Of a DNA stretch of 64,000 nt, positions 43,601 to 53,508 are shown piece after piece. The notes under the pieces are model-generated. The model had not been told where the DNA came from, did no database searches, and was given only the letters and a program-made list of their open reading frames with translations. The stretch comes from Terriglobia bacterium. GTDB taxonomy: Bacteria > Acidobacteriota > Terriglobia > Bryobacterales > UBA6623. The translations under genes and the position numbers were made by a program. The stretch is from contig VXMF01000011.1 of assembly GCA_009841225.1 (NCBI GenBank), positions 186,001-250,000 of the forward strand, written 5' to 3'. Every line of letters begins with the position of its first letter. The stretch's first letter is position 1.

Positions 43601-44974
43601 TTACCGATCGGAGAGGGAGCGAAATGCCGCCAGCGCTCTCTCGCGACCCTGCCTGTGCTCAATGATTGGCGGGACGCCGGCCGAGCCGGGCTGGTAGCTC
43701 GAGGCTGCCGGCTGCCATCTGCGCAGGTAGCGGCCCGTCCGGTCGAATTTCTCGGCCTGAGTGATCGGGTTGAAGATGCGAAAGTACGGCGCGGCGTCCG
43801 CCCCGCAGCCCGCCACCCACTGCCAGTTCGCGATATTCTGGGCCGGGTCCGCATCGACAAGGGTGTCCCAAAACCAGGCTTCGCCGCACTGCCAGGGCAG
43901 GAGCAGATGCTTGGTAAGGAAGGACGAGACGCCCATCCGGACGCGATTGTGCATCCAGCCAGTCACCCAGAGCTGCCGCATCCCCGCGTCGATCCATGGG
44001 TAGCCTGTCCTGCCCCGCTGCCAAGCCCGGAGCGACTGTGGATCGGTCGCCCACGGGAACCGGCTGAATTTCTCCTGGAACGGCCGATTTGCGAGGTCCG
44101 GGAAGTGATAGAGCAGGTTTGCAGCGAAGTCTCGCCACACGAGCTGCCGGAGAAACGAAGCGATTCCCGGTTCTGCTTCAGCGTCGGCGCACTGGAGCTG
44201 TCGGGCCGCGTGCCACAGCTGGCGCGGGGACAGCTCGCCGAATGCTAGGTATGGGGAAAGGGCCGAGGTCGCGTCCAGATCCGGCCTGTCGCGATCCTGC
44301 GCGTACGAATCGATCCGGCTGTTGAGGAAATCCTGCAGTCTCGAATCGGCGTTGTGCGCTTCAGGGGCCCATGCCTCGCGCAGACCGCTCGCCCAGTCCG
44401 GGCCGGTGGGAAGAAGCCGCCAATCTTCGAGCGACTCCGACTCCGCCGAGATGCGGGGTACTGCCTGTGGGCGAGGGATTGGAAGCGGGACCGATGGCTC
44501 GCCCAGTGCGAGCGAAGCCTTGTAGAACGGCGTGAAGACCTTGAACCAAGTGCCTTGCTTTGTAAGCATCGTCTGTGGTTCGCGCAAATACGCGCCCTCA
44601 AAACTGCCGGAGACGGTTCCGATTCTCTGCAGTTCGATCTCGAGAGCCTTGTCGGCCCGAGCGCCCCAAGGCGTGTAGCGCCGATTCCAATAGACTCTGC
44701 GAGCGCCTGTACCGATGGCGACATCGATGACAGCGGCATTCTGGTGTCCCTTTCTCAGGATCAGAGGCACGCCAAGCTCCGCCAGTTGTCCCTGCAACCG
44801 GACGATGGCGTGATGCAGCCACCAGCGTCCGGCGCCGCCCAAAGGGCGCCCGTCGGCTGCATCGTCCAGCACGTAGAGAGCTAGCGTCGGACCGTAGGCA
44901 GTAGCCGCGCGCAAGGCGGCGTTGTCGGCAATGCGTAGATCCCGCCGGAAGACGACTATCGCGGGCTTTTTCAT
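43601..44974 (-). CDS. phr: Deoxyribodipyrimidine photolyase (CPD class I type)
   Basis: 457 residues. Light-driven repair of cyclobutane pyrimidine dimers using FAD. The N-terminal Rossmann domain starts KKPAIVVFRRDLRIADNAAL; the FAD domain shows WRDFAANLLYHFP, TGYPWIDAGMRQLWVTGWMHNR, LVDADPAQNIANWQWVAGCGADAAPYFRIFNP and EKFDRTGRYLRRW. The tryptophan of ANWQW fits the electron-transfer chain. ATG 44974 was preferred to an earlier in-frame start because GAGGAGGGG sits directly upstream. Chance of a cryptochrome is low given the photolyase-like N-G-to-D pattern, but not zero. Monocistronic. Confidence 0.94.
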   Translation of the reverse strand: MKKPAIVVFRRDLRIADNAALRAATAYGPTLALYVLDDAADGRPLGGAGRWWLHHAIVRLQGQLAELGVPLILRKGHQNAAVIDVAIGTGARRVYWNRRYTPWGARADKALEIELQRIGTVSGSFEGAYLREPQTMLTKQGTWFKVFTPFYKASLALGEPSVPLPIPRPQAVPRISAESESLEDWRLLPTGPDWASGLREAWAPEAHNADSRLQDFLNSRIDSYAQDRDRPDLDATSALSPYLAFGELSPRQLWHAARQLQCADAEAEPGIASFLRQLVWRDFAANLLYHFPDLANRPFQEKFSRFPWATDPQSLRAWQRGRTGYPWIDAGMRQLWVTGWMHNRVRMGVSSFLTKHLLLPWQCGEAWFWDTLVDADPAQNIANWQWVAGCGADAAPYFRIFNPITQAEKFDRTGRYLRRWQPAASSYQPGSAGVPPIIEHRQGRERALAAFRSLSDR

Positions 44975-45117
44975 CCCCTCCTCGAAGCGATGAGTTAAGG
45001 AGATCATTCTCGCAGCCGGGGCTCGTGACCTGCGCAACGGTAATGTCCCAGGCTGGATGACCGCGTGACCCTATGGCCGAGCGGACAGGTCAGTCTGGGT
45101 GGTGATCGCGAGACGGC

Positions 45118-46065
45118 TCAAGAGAAGTTCGCCAACTGGCGAACCTCTGCCATGGTCTGAGGGAGGGGCACGCTCGGGTGGTATTCCAGTCCCGCGTACC
45201 CGTCGAACTTGCCGGCTTCCTGCAGCTCGTAGATCGCCCGGAACACATTGCGATAGTTGATCTCCCCTGTGCCCGGCTGCATGCGGCCGGGGTGATCCCC
45301 GATCTGAAAGTGGCCGATCAGATCGATGTTGTTTCGGATTTGAAGAATTAGGTCACCGTCCGTGACCTGCACATGGTAGATATCGAACAGCAGTTTGACG
45401 CGGGGCGAGTCCACGCGGCGCAGCATTTCGAACCCCTCCCGCGCTCCGGCGAGGAAGAGTCCCGGTCGTGTCACAAGCGTGTTGATCGGCTCGACGATGA
45501 TCGTGGTTCCAGCTCGCTCCAGGATCGGCACGGCCTCTTTCAGGCCCGCCACGCAGCTGTCCATCTGCTCGGCACGCGACACGCCCTCGCGCTCGGGTCC
45601 AGTCAGCACCACCAGTCGTTGGCAAGCAAACTCTGCCGCAACCGAGGAAGCATCCGCGACCTCGCTCAGGAATCCCTCTCGTTCGTCAGGGTCTGTCAAG
45701 CTGCATCCAGGCGCCTGCACCCCCTTGTTGGCGGTGATGCAGACGGCTTCTAGGCCGTGCTTGAGCATCGCTTCCGCATATGCACTGCGTTCCCGGTCGT
45801 CGCGCCAGTCGAACATCTCGAAGCCCTCGTACCCAAAGCTCTTGGCTAGGGCTAGGCCCTCGTCGGGCGTGTATTTGACATCGGGGTCTGGGCGCGGGTC
45901 CGAGCGATCTATCGTGTCGACTGGCAGCCTGCGTTCACTTCCCCGGAACATGTCGCACGTCACCGAGAGCTTGAGGCCGCTCGGGGCTGTCCGGGCCTGC
46001 CGCTCGCAGGCGAGCGCCAGCGATGCCGAGGCTGCGACAGACGTAACGAATTCCCGTCGATGCAC
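45118..46065 (-). CDS. Exported hydroxypyruvate-isomerase-like TIM barrel
   Basis: 315 residues. The leader (HRREFVTSVAASASLALAC) has twin Arg and a terminal Cys, consistent with Tat export, perhaps as a lipoprotein. The barrel carries the xylose-isomerase-like metal site: TIIVEPIN, then LLFDIYHVQ, IGHFQIGDHPGR and YAGLEYHPS, a pattern close to hydroxypyruvate isomerase. GTG 46065 was chosen over an earlier ATG (46134) because GGAGGG lies just upstream and the leader starts there. It is last of three genes in an operon read from 48244 downwards. Confidence 0.87.
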   Translation of the reverse strand: MHRREFVTSVAASASLALACERQARTAPSGLKLSVTCDMFRGSERRLPVDTIDRSDPRPDPDVKYTPDEGLALAKSFGYEGFEMFDWRDDRERSAYAEAMLKHGLEAVCITANKGVQAPGCSLTDPDEREGFLSEVADASSVAAEFACQRLVVLTGPEREGVSRAEQMDSCVAGLKEAVPILERAGTTIIVEPINTLVTRPGLFLAGAREGFEMLRRVDSPRVKLLFDIYHVQVTDGDLILQIRNNIDLIGHFQIGDHPGRMQPGTGEINYRNVFRAIYELQEAGKFDGYAGLEYHPSVPLPQTMAEVRQLANFS

Positions 46066-46182
46066 GATCCCTCCGATCCTCGTGGGGAGGCTGGCAGACA
46101 ACAGCCGCGTCAGACGCCCATCATTGCGTCCCAAGTCACTTCGCCGCGAGTCTCCATGTCCATTCTGTTCGCTGGGTCGCGG

Positions 46183-47241
46183 CTAGGACATCATGCCGGA
46201 TGCTTTCAGCAGCGTTTCATGAACTTGTAGCTCGTGATCGTAGGACTGCTGCAAGGGCGTCTCGCTCTGGAACGCTCGCGCAAACTCTGCGAAGTCGGCG
46301 ATGTAGCGCGGCTGCGGGCCAAGGTCGATGGTTTGCCAGCCTTGCTTGTATGGCCCCCGCGCCTCGCGCATCGCAACCTGCATCTTGGAGTGCCCTCCGA
46401 GCGGCTGGACCATGAAGCTGCCGTCTGTGCCTATGACTTCGAACGACCTGTGGTCACCGGATCCGTACATGCGGGCCGTCGTCGAGATCAGCGCGAGGCC
46501 GCCGCCGTATTCCAGGACCGCAAGCGTGTTGTCTTTGAGGTCGTCGTCTACGCCTGTGTCGTGGCGTAGCCACGTGTGGACCTTGTCGGGTCGGCCTGTG
46601 AATTCGAGCACCCGGTCAATCAGGTGGCCCAAGAGCTCGAACATGGCTCCGCCGGGATACCGCGCCTCGAGATCCCTCTGCTCTTGGTCGCGGTCGGAAT
46701 TCATAGTGCCCCGCACCAAGTGGACGTTCCCCAGCCAGCCTTGTTTGGCGGCGTGCAAGGCGGCGTTGATACCCTCTTGGCCACGCAGGACCCACCCCAT
46801 CTGCAAGAGCAAGCCCTTAGAGCGGGCTTCGTCGACCAGCTCCTTGAAGGGTTCGTACGTGTCTCCCGCAGGCTTCTCCAAATGCAGGTGCTTGCCCGCC
46901 GCGATGACCTTCCGCCCCCACGGAATGGCCTGCCAGGGCTTGCATTCCACGACCACGAGGTTGATCGACTGGTCGCTCAGCAGCTCGCTCTCCGAGACCC
47001 AGGTCTGGCCCTGAAAGAGGGGGTCTGCGGCCTGCCTTTTCTGGACTGCGGGATCATGCTCGCAGATGCATGCGATTTCGTAGTCTGGTGAGTCGATCAT
47101 CGCTTGGAGCTTGCCGCGGACATGTCCGTGCTGCGTCCCCAGAACCGCCGCGCGAATCGGAGCCCCGGCTCCGATAGCGCCTTTTGCCGCGGCTACCGCC
47201 GCGGCGGAAGAGGCGATGAACTCTCTTCGATCGATTGGCAT
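46183..47241 (-). CDS. Tat-exported Gfo/Idh/MocA family oxidoreductase
   Basis: 352 residues. Leader DRREFIASSAAAVAAAKG; Rossmann start IRAAVLGTQHGHVRGK, which differs from the usual GxGxxG. The catalytic-site motif is HLHLEKPAGDTYEPFKELV, then GGAMFELLGHLIDRVLEF with its His/Asp pair. GGAGGT precedes ATG 47241 with normal spacing. It is the middle gene of an isomerase-oxidoreductase-isomerase operon, which suggests oxidation and isomerisation of one sugar outside the cytoplasm. Confidence 0.91.
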   Translation of the reverse strand: MPIDRREFIASSAAAVAAAKGAIGAGAPIRAAVLGTQHGHVRGKLQAMIDSPDYEIACICEHDPAVQKRQAADPLFQGQTWVSESELLSDQSINLVVVECKPWQAIPWGRKVIAAGKHLHLEKPAGDTYEPFKELVDEARSKGLLLQMGWVLRGQEGINAALHAAKQGWLGNVHLVRGTMNSDRDQEQRDLEARYPGGAMFELLGHLIDRVLEFTGRPDKVHTWLRHDTGVDDDLKDNTLAVLEYGGGLALISTTARMYGSGDHRSFEVIGTDGSFMVQPLGGHSKMQVAMREARGPYKQGWQTIDLGPQPRYIADFAEFARAFQSETPLQQSYDHELQVHETLLKASGMMS

Positions 47242-47290
47242 TGCATTACCTCCGCTTGCCCCGGCGGGATCGCGCAGCCCGGGTCGTCCC

Positions 47291-48244
47291 TCAGGCGGTC
47301 CTAGACATTGCCAGGGGCCTGAGGTGCTCATAGCTCTTGCGAACCGCTTCGGTGACCGGCATGATGTCGCCGAATGCTTGGTGAACGGTGATGTAGCCTT
47401 CGTATCCCACTTCGTGCATGGCGTCAAACACCGCTTCGACGTCGATGCCGCCTTCCTGCCAGACTCCAATGTGGTCTACGGGCACCGGTCCCTTCTTCCA
47501 TGTGGTGACGGCTGTCTCTCCGTCGGGATTCAGCCTGTGGTTCTGGATGTAGAAATTGAACAGGTACGGCTTCATCTTGCGGATCGCATCGATGCCGTAG
47601 TCCTCGCCAGCAATGAACCAGTTGGCTGGTTCGTAGATGATCCCGAAATTCGGCCTGTTGACCGCCTCCAGTACGCGCAGGGAGCCGCTGACAGTCTCGA
47701 ACAAGCTGGCGCAGTGTGACTGGTGCGCCAAGCGGATGCCGCGTTCCGCAGCCTCGTCAGCGGACTTCTGCGCAAATTCGATGTCCTCGTCCTTCTTCAT
47801 GCAAACCCGGATGAGATTGGAGTCGAGAGCATCCGCGAGGTCCAAGTACGGCGTGATATCGCGCAGGAGCATCGGACCCTCTTCGTTGTTGCTAGGCACC
47901 GCGAAATCGCCTGTGACCATTGACACCTTCAGGCCGGCCGCGTCGATCTTCTCACGAGCTTCGGCGATCTGTTCGGCCGGACTGTGCGTGCCTAGCTGCG
48001 AGGCCCTCATGCAGAGCGCTTCGTAGCCGAAGGTCTTCGCGAGATCGATCAGCTCGTCGATCGTCATCTCCGAGTTGCGCTTGTCTGAAAACGACTCCGC
48101 GACTCGCACGGACAGCGAGAGCTTCATCGGAGCCTCGGCAGCCGAGGGCCCAGCAGCCGGGTTCTCGGCCTCGGGTCCGGAGCACCTATAGAGCGAGAGC
48201 CCGGCGGCGGCTGCGAGAAATGATCTTCTTGATCCAAGCATCAT
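47291..48244 (-). CDS. Tat-exported sugar phosphate isomerase/epimerase-like TIM barrel
   Basis: 317 residues. The leader SRRSFLAAAAGLSLYRCSG combines twin Arg with a Cys. The barrel has FGIIYEPANWFIAG, HRLNPDG and the terminal GYITVHQAFGD, in the positions of the metal-ligand strands, though some usual Glu/His ligands are replaced. This is the first gene of the operon continuing into the Gfo/Idh and second isomerase genes (50 bp to the next start). Substrate unknown. Confidence 0.85.
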   Translation of the reverse strand: MMLGSRRSFLAAAAGLSLYRCSGPEAENPAAGPSAAEAPMKLSLSVRVAESFSDKRNSEMTIDELIDLAKTFGYEALCMRASQLGTHSPAEQIAEAREKIDAAGLKVSMVTGDFAVPSNNEEGPMLLRDITPYLDLADALDSNLIRVCMKKDEDIEFAQKSADEAAERGIRLAHQSHCASLFETVSGSLRVLEAVNRPNFGIIYEPANWFIAGEDYGIDAIRKMKPYLFNFYIQNHRLNPDGETAVTTWKKGPVPVDHIGVWQEGGIDVEAVFDAMHEVGYEGYITVHQAFGDIMPVTEAVRKSYEHLRPLAMSRTA

Positions 48245-48545
48245 CGATTGGTTCTCTATTTTCGTGCATAGTGTCGCACTCCTAGCTAAGAGATTGTGCG
48301 GAAGTATCCACGGTCTGTAGCGCGAGTCTTCTATGCGCGACCCGCTGCCACTGGCTACGGGCGTGCAGCGGGGCTCGATCGGACCGTACCCAATCGGCTG
48401 GGCGGCCCGACAGAAGGGAAGGCGAAACTACTGTGCTCGAACGTTAAGCGCCCTTGCCAACTACGCGCCTTCTGTTAGTAAGAGTTAACGAGAGTAGCCC
48501 TCTTGAGCGGACTGAGATAGCCCAGCGCTGTGTCAGGGTCCAGCC
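48245..48545. other. Intergenic region without a supported gene
   Basis: 301 bases between the isomerase operon and rho. It must hold the operon promoter and the rho transcript end; neither a clear promoter nor a hairpin was found. Confidence 0.4.
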
Positions 48546-50309
48546 TCAGCTCGTCATCGACGCGAGGAACTCATCGTTGTTCCTGGTCTTGACCATGCGA
48601 TCCAGCAGCAACTCGGCTGCTTCGACCGTTTGCAGCCCGCTCAGCACGCGTCGCAAGACCCAGACCTTGTTCAGGGTCTCCGGCCCTAGCAGCAGCTCTT
48701 CCTTGCGCGTCCCGCTGCGGTTGGTATCGATGGACGGGAAGATTCGCTTGTCCACGAGCTTGCGATCGAGGTGGGCTTCCATGTTGCCGGTGCCTTTGAA
48801 CTCCTCGAAGATCACCTCGTCCATGCGGCTGCCGGTCTCGACCAAAGCGGTGGCGACGATGGTGAGCGAACCGCCCTCCTCGATGTTGCGCGCCGCGCCG
48901 AAGAATCGCTTGGGGCGCTGGAGCGCGTTGGAGTCTACGCCGCCGGAGAGCACCTTGCCTGAGGGCGGAGCGATAGTGTTGTAGGCCCGCGCAAGGCGCG
49001 TGATCGAATCCAGCAAGATCACCACGTCGCGCTTGTGCTCGACCAAGCGCTTCGCTTTCTCGATCACCGTCTCCGCGATATTGACGTGCCGGGAGGCCGG
49101 CTCGTCGAAAGTCGAGCTGACGACCTCGCCGCGCACCGAGCGTTGCATGTCGGTGACCTCTTCCGGGCGCTCGTCGATCAGCAGCACGATCAGGTATACG
49201 TCCGGTTGGTTCTCCGTGATGGAGTTGGCGATGGCTTGCAGCAACATCGTCTTGCCCGTGCGCGGCGGAGCCACGATCAGCCCGCGCTGGCCCTTGCCGA
49301 TGGGAACCAGCAGGTCCAGCACTCGCCCGCTCAGGTTGTTCTTATTGGTCTCGAGCTTGAACTTGCTCTCCGGGTAGAGAGCGGTCAGGTTGTCGAACAG
49401 AATCTTGGTCTTCGCTACCGCCGGTGGTTCGAAGTTGACCGCCAAGACTTTCAGCAGGGCGAAATAGCGCTCTCCGGTGTGAGGCGGGCGCACGTGCCCG
49501 GCCACGGTGTCGCCGCCGCGCAAGTTGCAGCGCCGGATCTGGCTCGGCGAGACGTACACGTCGTCCGGGCCGGGCTGGTAGTGGTACGCCGGCGAGCGCA
49601 GGAATCCGTAACCCTCCTGCATGACCTGCAGCACCCCCTCGGCCAGGATCAGGCCCACGCCGTCGGTCTGCGTTTGCAGGATGCTAAAGATCAGTTCCTG
49701 CTTGCGCAAGCCGGCGCGGGTCTCAATGCCCAATTCCCGCGCCTTACGGTACAGTTCGGTGATGCTGAGCGCTTTGAGCGGGGCGAGTTCCAGCGGACGC
49801 TTGCCCTCTTCAAGCATGCTCTCGACGATGGCTTGGTATTCGGCCTCTTCGTCGGCATGCTCGGCCTTTTGGCCGTGGCGCTTGCCGCGGCCGCCGGCCT
49901 CGCGCCGGAAACGCGCTTTGCGCCCGGGCTTGCGACCATAGCGCTCCCCTTGTGGCGGTCTGGCCCCGCCTTCTTCGGTCCTGTCTTCGGGGCTTGCTTC
50001 GGATCCTGCCGCCTCCCGGAAGCGACTGCGCCTGCGCCGTCCGCTCTGCCCCGACTCGGCATCCGAGCCATCGAGGGTCTCCAGGTCGCCCGATGTCTGC
50101 TCCTCGGCGGAGCGGGATGCTTCGGATCCGTCCGCTTCGGCGCTCTCGGAGCTTGCTGGTATGGCTTCGGGAGGCTCTTCTTTGCGGCGGCTCTTCGGCT
50201 TCGATGCGCGCGCCGGCTTCTTCTGCTCGGCTGGCGCCGGCTCCGCCGCCTCGGCCGCAGCACTAGCTACCGGGGTCTCGTCAGGGCCGTCGGTGGAAGT
50301 GGAAGGCAT
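48546..50309 (-). CDS. rho: Transcription termination factor Rho with long N-terminal insertion
   Basis: 587 residues, hexameric RNA helicase ending transcription. About 150 N-terminal residues are low-complexity and charged (A/E/K/R/S-rich), an N-terminal insertion before the Rho-N domain ([18 protein letters not shown]). The core is standard: RNA-binding [11 protein letters not shown] and YVSPSQIRR, Walker [20 protein letters not shown], Walker [18 protein letters not shown] and the R-loop block [23 protein letters not shown] 50309 is preferred; the longer frame from 50369 would overlap engB. It is the last gene of the dapD-to-rho run on the minus strand. Confidence 0.95.
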   Translation of the reverse strand: MPSTSTDGPDETPVASAAAEAAEPAPAEQKKPARASKPKSRRKEEPPEAIPASSESAEADGSEASRSAEEQTSGDLETLDGSDAESGQSGRRRRSRFREAAGSEASPEDRTEEGGARPPQGERYGRKPGRKARFRREAGGRGKRHGQKAEHADEEAEYQAIVESMLEEGKRPLELAPLKALSITELYRKARELGIETRAGLRKQELIFSILQTQTDGVGLILAEGVLQVMQEGYGFLRSPAYHYQPGPDDVYVSPSQIRRCNLRGGDTVAGHVRPPHTGERYFALLKVLAVNFEPPAVAKTKILFDNLTALYPESKFKLETNKNNLSGRVLDLLVPIGKGQRGLIVAPPRTGKTMLLQAIANSITENQPDVYLIVLLIDERPEEVTDMQRSVRGEVVSSTFDEPASRHVNIAETVIEKAKRLVEHKRDVVILLDSITRLARAYNTIAPPSGKVLSGGVDSNALQRPKRFFGAARNIEEGGSLTIVATALVETGSRMDEVIFEEFKGTGNMEAHLDRKLVDKRIFPSIDTNRSGTRKEELLLGPETLNKVWVLRRVLSGLQTVEAAELLLDRMVKTRNNDEFLASMTS

Positions 50310-50358
50310 GGTTGATCTCGTGTGTTCCACAAAGCCCGGACACGGATCCCAGCCGGGA

Positions 50359-50952
50359 CTATGCGGCAAGAGCCGAATCGATGGCTCGCCAAAGTTGCTG
50401 CACGCCTTCCCCCGAAACAGCCGAGAACGCCACTGGGGGGGCGAAGCTCTCCTCGATGGAGCGGATCGAGCGCAGTCGCGCTGCTCTTTTTAGCTTATCC
50501 GATTTGGTGGCCGCCACGCAGAACGGCTGTTCGTTGGCCTCCAGCCAATCGGCCAGCTGCCGGTCAAGCTCGGTCGGGCCGTGGCGGATGTCGACCAGTG
50601 CAACGACGAGCTTGAGTTGTTCCCGCCGGACCAGATACGACTCGGCCAGCCGCTTCCAGTGTTCCCGCTCGGCATGCGACGCCTTCGCGAAGCCGTAGCC
50701 GGGCAGGTCGACGAAGTAGAGCCTGCGGTCGATGCGAAAGAAGTTGATCGCTCGCGTCTTGCCCGGGGTCTGGCTGGTCTTCGCCAGCTGCTTGCGCTCG
50801 GTGCCGGCCTTGCGCTTGCGGCTGCGCTGCAGCAGGGCGTTCAGCAGGCTCGACTTGCCCACATTGCTGCGTCCGACGAACGCGATCTCGGGAAGCCGGT
50901 CGCGGGGGAATTGCTCGGCGTTGTGGGCGCTGAGGACAAACTCGACCGCCAT
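50359..50952 (-). CDS. engB: YihA/EngB family ribosome-biogenesis GTPase
   Basis: 197 residues. GTPase needed for large-ribosomal-subunit assembly. All G motifs are present: G1 [10 protein letters not shown]2 TSQTPGKT, G3 DLPGYGFA, G4 TKSDK and G5 SAVSGEG. It lies 21 bp after lon and 49 bp before rho, and the lon-engB order is conserved in many bacteria. Start ATG 50952; the ribosome-binding site is weak. Confidence 0.95.
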   Translation of the reverse strand: MAVEFVLSAHNAEQFPRDRLPEIAFVGRSNVGKSSLLNALLQRSRKRKAGTERKQLAKTSQTPGKTRAINFFRIDRRLYFVDLPGYGFAKASHAEREHWKRLAESYLVRREQLKLVVALVDIRHGPTELDRQLADWLEANEQPFCVAATKSDKLKRAARLRSIRSIEESFAPPVAFSAVSGEGVQQLWRAIDSALAA

Positions 50953-50973
50953 GGTGCGCCGCCGGGCGGCCGG

Positions 50974-53388
50974 CTAGACGGCCGGACGGTCGCCGTGTTG
51001 GATCACCTGCACGCCGCCTGCGGTGAACGGATGCTTGGACAATCCCGCGATCGGCTCGACGAGAGCCAGGTCCAACACGTCGTCCATCGTCTCCACGAAG
51101 CGCAACGTGAGGTTCTCGCGGACGTTTTCGGGCACGTCGGGCAAATCCTTCTCGTTTTCCTTCGGCAGCACGACCTCCTTCATGCCGTGACGGCTGGCCG
51201 CCAGCAGCTTTTCTTTCAGGCCGCCGATGGCAAGCACCTTGCCGCGCAACGTAACCTCGCCGGTCATGGCGACATCACCGCGCACTGCGACCTTGGTGAG
51301 GGCGCTTGCGATCGCAGCGGTCAGCGTGATGCCGGCCGACGGGCCGTCCTTGGGAATCGCGCCTTCGGGCACGTGGACGTGAATGTCGAGGTTCTGGTAA
51401 AAGCCCTTGGGCAGGCCGAAGGCGCCGGAACGCGAGCGGATGTAGCTCATCGCGGCGCGGGCGGACTCCTGCATGACGTCGCCCAGCTTGCCGGTGAGGG
51501 TCAGCTTGCCCTGCCCGTCCATCAGCGTCGTCTCCACATGCAGCAGCGTGCCGCCCAGCTCGGTCCAAGCCAAGCCTATGGCGGTACCGATCTCGTGCTT
51601 GAGATCCGTGCCGGGCTCGCGATACTTGGGCACCTTGAGGTACTGCTTGACCGACTTGGCGTTGACGATCGCCTTCTTGGCGCGCTTGGGCTTGTCGCCG
51701 CGCACGACTTCGAGGGCAACCTTGCGGCAGATATTGCCGATCTCGCGCTCTAGGTTTCGCACCCCCGCTTCGCGGGTGTACTGCTCGATGATCAGGCGGA
51801 TGCCATCCTCGCGGAAGTCGATGTTCTTGCCCTGTTTCAGGCCCACGTTCTTAATCTGCTTGGCGATCAGGTGGCGCTTCGCGATCTCAGTCTTCTCGTC
51901 CTCGGTGTAGCCGCTGATGCGGATCACTTCCATGCGGTCCAGCAGCGGGGCCGGGAGCGTGTGCAGCACGTTTGCCGTGGCGATGAAGAAAACTTGGCTC
52001 AGATCGAACTCCACATCGAGGTAGTGGTCTTGGAAGGCAGAGTTCTGTTCCGGGTCCAGCACTTCCATCAGCGCCGCGGACGGGTCTCCTCGGAAGTCGG
52101 CGGACATCTTGTCGACTTCGTCCAGCATCACTACCGGATTTCGCGTGCCGGCCTTTTTCATCATCTGGATGATCTGCCCCGGAAGAGCGCCGATGTAAGT
52201 TCGCCGGTGTCCTCGGATCTCTGCCTCGTCGCGCACGCCGCCCAGCGACAGGCGGACGAACTTGCGGCCCGTGGCCCTGGCGATCGACTTGCCCAGGGAG
52301 GTCTTGCCCACTCCCGGAGGCCCCACGAAGCACAGGATGGACCCTTGCGGGCGGCTGACCAAGCGGCGCACGGCCAGAAACTCGAGGATGCGCTCCTTGA
52401 CCTTCTCGAGGCTGTAGTGATCCGCGTTAAGCACCCTTTCGGCATTGGACAGGTCGCGGATCTCGCGGCTCTTGGCCTTCCAAGGCACCGATAGCAGCCA
52501 GTCGATGTAGTTGTGCGAGACCGTGCCCTCGGCAGACATGGGCGGCATGTTCTCGAGCTTCTGGACCTCCGCCAGCGCCTTCTTGCGGGCGTCTGCGCTC
52601 ATGCCTGACTCGTCGATACGCCGGCGGTACTCGTCGAACTCGCTTCTTTCGCCGCGGCCGAGCTCTTTCTGGATGGCCTTGATCTTCTCGTTGAGGTAGT
52701 ACTCCTTCTGCGCCTTCTCCATCTGTCTCTTGACGCGGCCTTGCACGGTGCGATCCACGGCGAGTTTTTCGAGTTCGATGTCCAAGAGTTCGGCGATGCG
52801 CCCCAGCCGCTCGAGAGGATCGAAGATCTCGAGCAGGTCCTGCTTCTGGGAGACGGATAGCGGGAGGTTTGCGCCGATCGTGTCAGAGAGCTTGCCCGGG
52901 TCGTCGACGCGGACCGCTGCGATCATCGTTTCGTAGTTCAGGCTCTGGCTCTGCTTGACGTACTGCTCGAACGACGCCGTGACGCGGGAGACGAGGCTTT
53001 CGAGGTCTGGATCGCTGATATCGGGGAAGCGGACCGTTTCGACCAGCGCCTGCATGAACCCGTCCTCGATGCGCACGCTGCGCAGCTTGGCGCGCTCGAG
53101 GCCCTCGACCAGCACCTTGATGTTGCCATCGGGCAGCTTCAGGCTTTGGACGATGCTGACGACCGTGCCGACCGCGTAAACGTCCGCCGGCGTGGGGTCG
53201 TTGTCAGACGCGTCATGCTGCGTTGCAAGGAAAATCTTCTTGTCGTGGGCCAGCGAAGCCTCTAGTGCCTTCACGCTGGCTGCCCGCCCGACGACGAACG
53301 GAGACATCATGTGCGGAAAAATCACCACGTCCCGGATCGGCATCATCGGCATCCGGGCGCTGGTCTTGGCAACGGTCGCACTAGGCAT
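50974..53388 (-). CDS. lon: ATP-dependent protease Lon
   Basis: 804 residues, normal length. Cytosolic AAA+ serine protease. N-domain start [20 protein letters not shown], central AAA+ with [18 protein letters not shown] and [10 protein letters not shown], and the protease domain with [10 protein letters not shown] (catalytic Ser684) and [10 protein letters not shown] (catalytic Lys727). A TAAGAT hexamer ends 6 nt before ATG, and no Shine-Dalgarno is visible, so a leaderless transcript from its own promoter is likely in addition to read-through from clpX. Confidence 0.97.
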   Translation of the reverse strand: MPSATVAKTSARMPMMPIRDVVIFPHMMSPFVVGRAASVKALEASLAHDKKIFLATQHDASDNDPTPADVYAVGTVVSIVQSLKLPDGNIKVLVEGLERAKLRSVRIEDGFMQALVETVRFPDISDPDLESLVSRVTASFEQYVKQSQSLNYETMIAAVRVDDPGKLSDTIGANLPLSVSQKQDLLEIFDPLERLGRIAELLDIELEKLAVDRTVQGRVKRQMEKAQKEYYLNEKIKAIQKELGRGERSEFDEYRRRIDESGMSADARKKALAEVQKLENMPPMSAEGTVSHNYIDWLLSVPWKAKSREIRDLSNAERVLNADHYSLEKVKERILEFLAVRRLVSRPQGSILCFVGPPGVGKTSLGKSIARATGRKFVRLSLGGVRDEAEIRGHRRTYIGALPGQIIQMMKKAGTRNPVVMLDEVDKMSADFRGDPSAALMEVLDPEQNSAFQDHYLDVEFDLSQVFFIATANVLHTLPAPLLDRMEVIRISGYTEDEKTEIAKRHLIAKQIKNVGLKQGKNIDFREDGIRLIIEQYTREAGVRNLEREIGNICRKVALEVVRGDKPKRAKKAIVNAKSVKQYLKVPKYREPGTDLKHEIGTAIGLAWTELGGTLLHVETTLMDGQGKLTLTGKLGDVMQESARAAMSYIRSRSGAFGLPKGFYQNLDIHVHVPEGAIPKDGPSAGITLTAAIASALTKVAVRGDVAMTGEVTLRGKVLAIGGLKEKLLAASRHGMKEVVLPKENEKDLPDVPENVRENLTLRFVETMDDVLDLALVEPIAGLSKHPFTAGGVQVIQHGDRPAV

Positions 53389-53394
53389 GTCTCT

Positions 53395-53400
53395 ATCTTA
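53395..53400 (-). promoter_or_regulatory. Candidate -10 element for lon, leaderless type
   Basis: Minus-strand TAAGAT is six bases (AGAGAC) from the lon ATG. No -35 consensus and no repressor inverted repeat seen. Confidence 0.4.
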
Positions 53401-53508
53401 TGCTGCGATTCCGATGCACGGCCAGTCGCGGGCGCAGGTGCCCTGCGAGGATGGCGTTGCGGCAGCAATCCCTGCGTAACTGCCCCAGTCGGGAGCTGGC
53501 CCGGGTTC

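Noticed and set aside
49035..50315. 426-codon plus-strand frame opposite rho
   Set aside because: Antisense shadow of a GC-rich coding gene, low-complexity and without family.
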